Part shown: in pieces, positions 63,997-64,000 of the stretch
Layout: each line of letters begins with the position of its first letter
Numbering within the stretch: the stretch's first letter is position 1
Notes under the pieces: model-generated
What the model saw: only the letters and a program-made list of their open reading frames with translations
Databases searched by the model: none
Told to the model about the DNA's origin: nothing
Made by a program: the position numbers and the translations under genes
NCBI RefSeq assembly: GCF_020907405.1
Contig: NZ_JAJJOE010000011.1
Location: 62,001 to 126,000 of the forward strand
DNA from: Arthrobacter sp. zg-Y769
GTDB lineage: Bacteria; Actinomycetota; Actinomycetes; Actinomycetales; Micrococcaceae
Length of the DNA: 64,000 nt
Direction: 5' to 3'

Positions 63997-64000
63997 CATT

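Noticed and set aside
1-64000. Insertion sequences, prophage, CRISPR array or integrase-tRNA junction
   Set aside because: No transposase, integrase or phage structural genes, no regularly spaced repeats, and the only tRNA is flanked by ordinary genes without duplicated ends.

Overview
The window reads as a high-GC actinobacterial chromosome, most likely Micrococcaceae (Arthrobacter or a close relative). This rests on Lsr2, DisA next to RadA, a fused permease-ATPase of the Dpp type, iron-containing redox enzyme and CDGSH genes, and a long block (about 36.8-64 kb) whose gene order closely resembles the M. tuberculosis segment radA-disA-mutY ... clpC-lsr2-lysS-panC ... folK-folB-folP-folE-ftsH-hpt-tilS-dacB-ppa. 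That comparison is from memory; no search was run. I see no insertion sequence, prophage, integron or CRISPR array.

Region 1 (1-12.05 kb, all minus strand) is a glucuronide utilisation locus. A LacI-family regulator is followed by a family-5 solute-binding lipoprotein, a DppB-like permease, a fused DppC-DppD protein and a DppF-like ATPase, then glucuronate isomerase (UxaC), fructuronate reductase (UxuB), ManD-type mannonate dehydratase and a beta-glucuronidase cut by the window edge. Imported glucuronides would be cleaved to glucuronate, then turned into fructuronate, mannonate and 2-keto-3-deoxygluconate. Two nearly identical LacI-type operators lie in front of lacI and in front of the binding-protein gene.

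Region 2 (12.1-18.5 kb) holds a coupled metallophosphoesterase/DoxX-like/GH15 cluster, a DUF445 membrane protein, an EcsC-like protein, a GlsB/YeaQ protein and a small esterase. Region 3 (18.7-24 kb) is the fructose PTS operon fruK-fruA-ptsI-ptsH, carrying the general PTS proteins EI and HPr. Region 4 (24.2-31.3 kb) has accessory character: a two-gene module of a double-HTH regulator and a seven-helix membrane protein, a small GNAT protein, a membrane protein of unknown role, a coupled pair of a diiron-oxidase-like protein and a CDGSH Fe-S protein, a tRNA-Lys gene, and a DUF47/Pit phosphate transporter pair. Region 5 (31.3-35.5 kb) is pstSCAB, with a PHO-box-like direct repeat before pstS, converging on pit.

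Region 6 (35.6-44.6 kb) contains a FUSC-like protein, radA, disA, a secreted or anchored protein, mutY, the PTS-dependent dihydroxyacetone kinase dhaKLM (which would take phosphate from the EI/HPr of region 3), a CsbD protein and an ArgA-like acetyltransferase. Region 7 (44.7-64 kb) is housekeeping: clpC, lsr2, a 60-residue membrane protein, lysS, a long folate/pantothenate operon (folE-folP-folB-folK-DUF3180-bPH2-bPH2-DUF2520-panC) downstream of ftsH, then hpt, tilS, a zinc metalloprotease, dacB, and divergent ppa. Many neighbouring genes overlap by 1-14 bases, which indicates translational coupling.

The parts I consider least described are the double-HTH/7-TM module, the HDO-CDGSH pair, and the DUF2520 and PH-domain genes of the pantothenate/folate operon.
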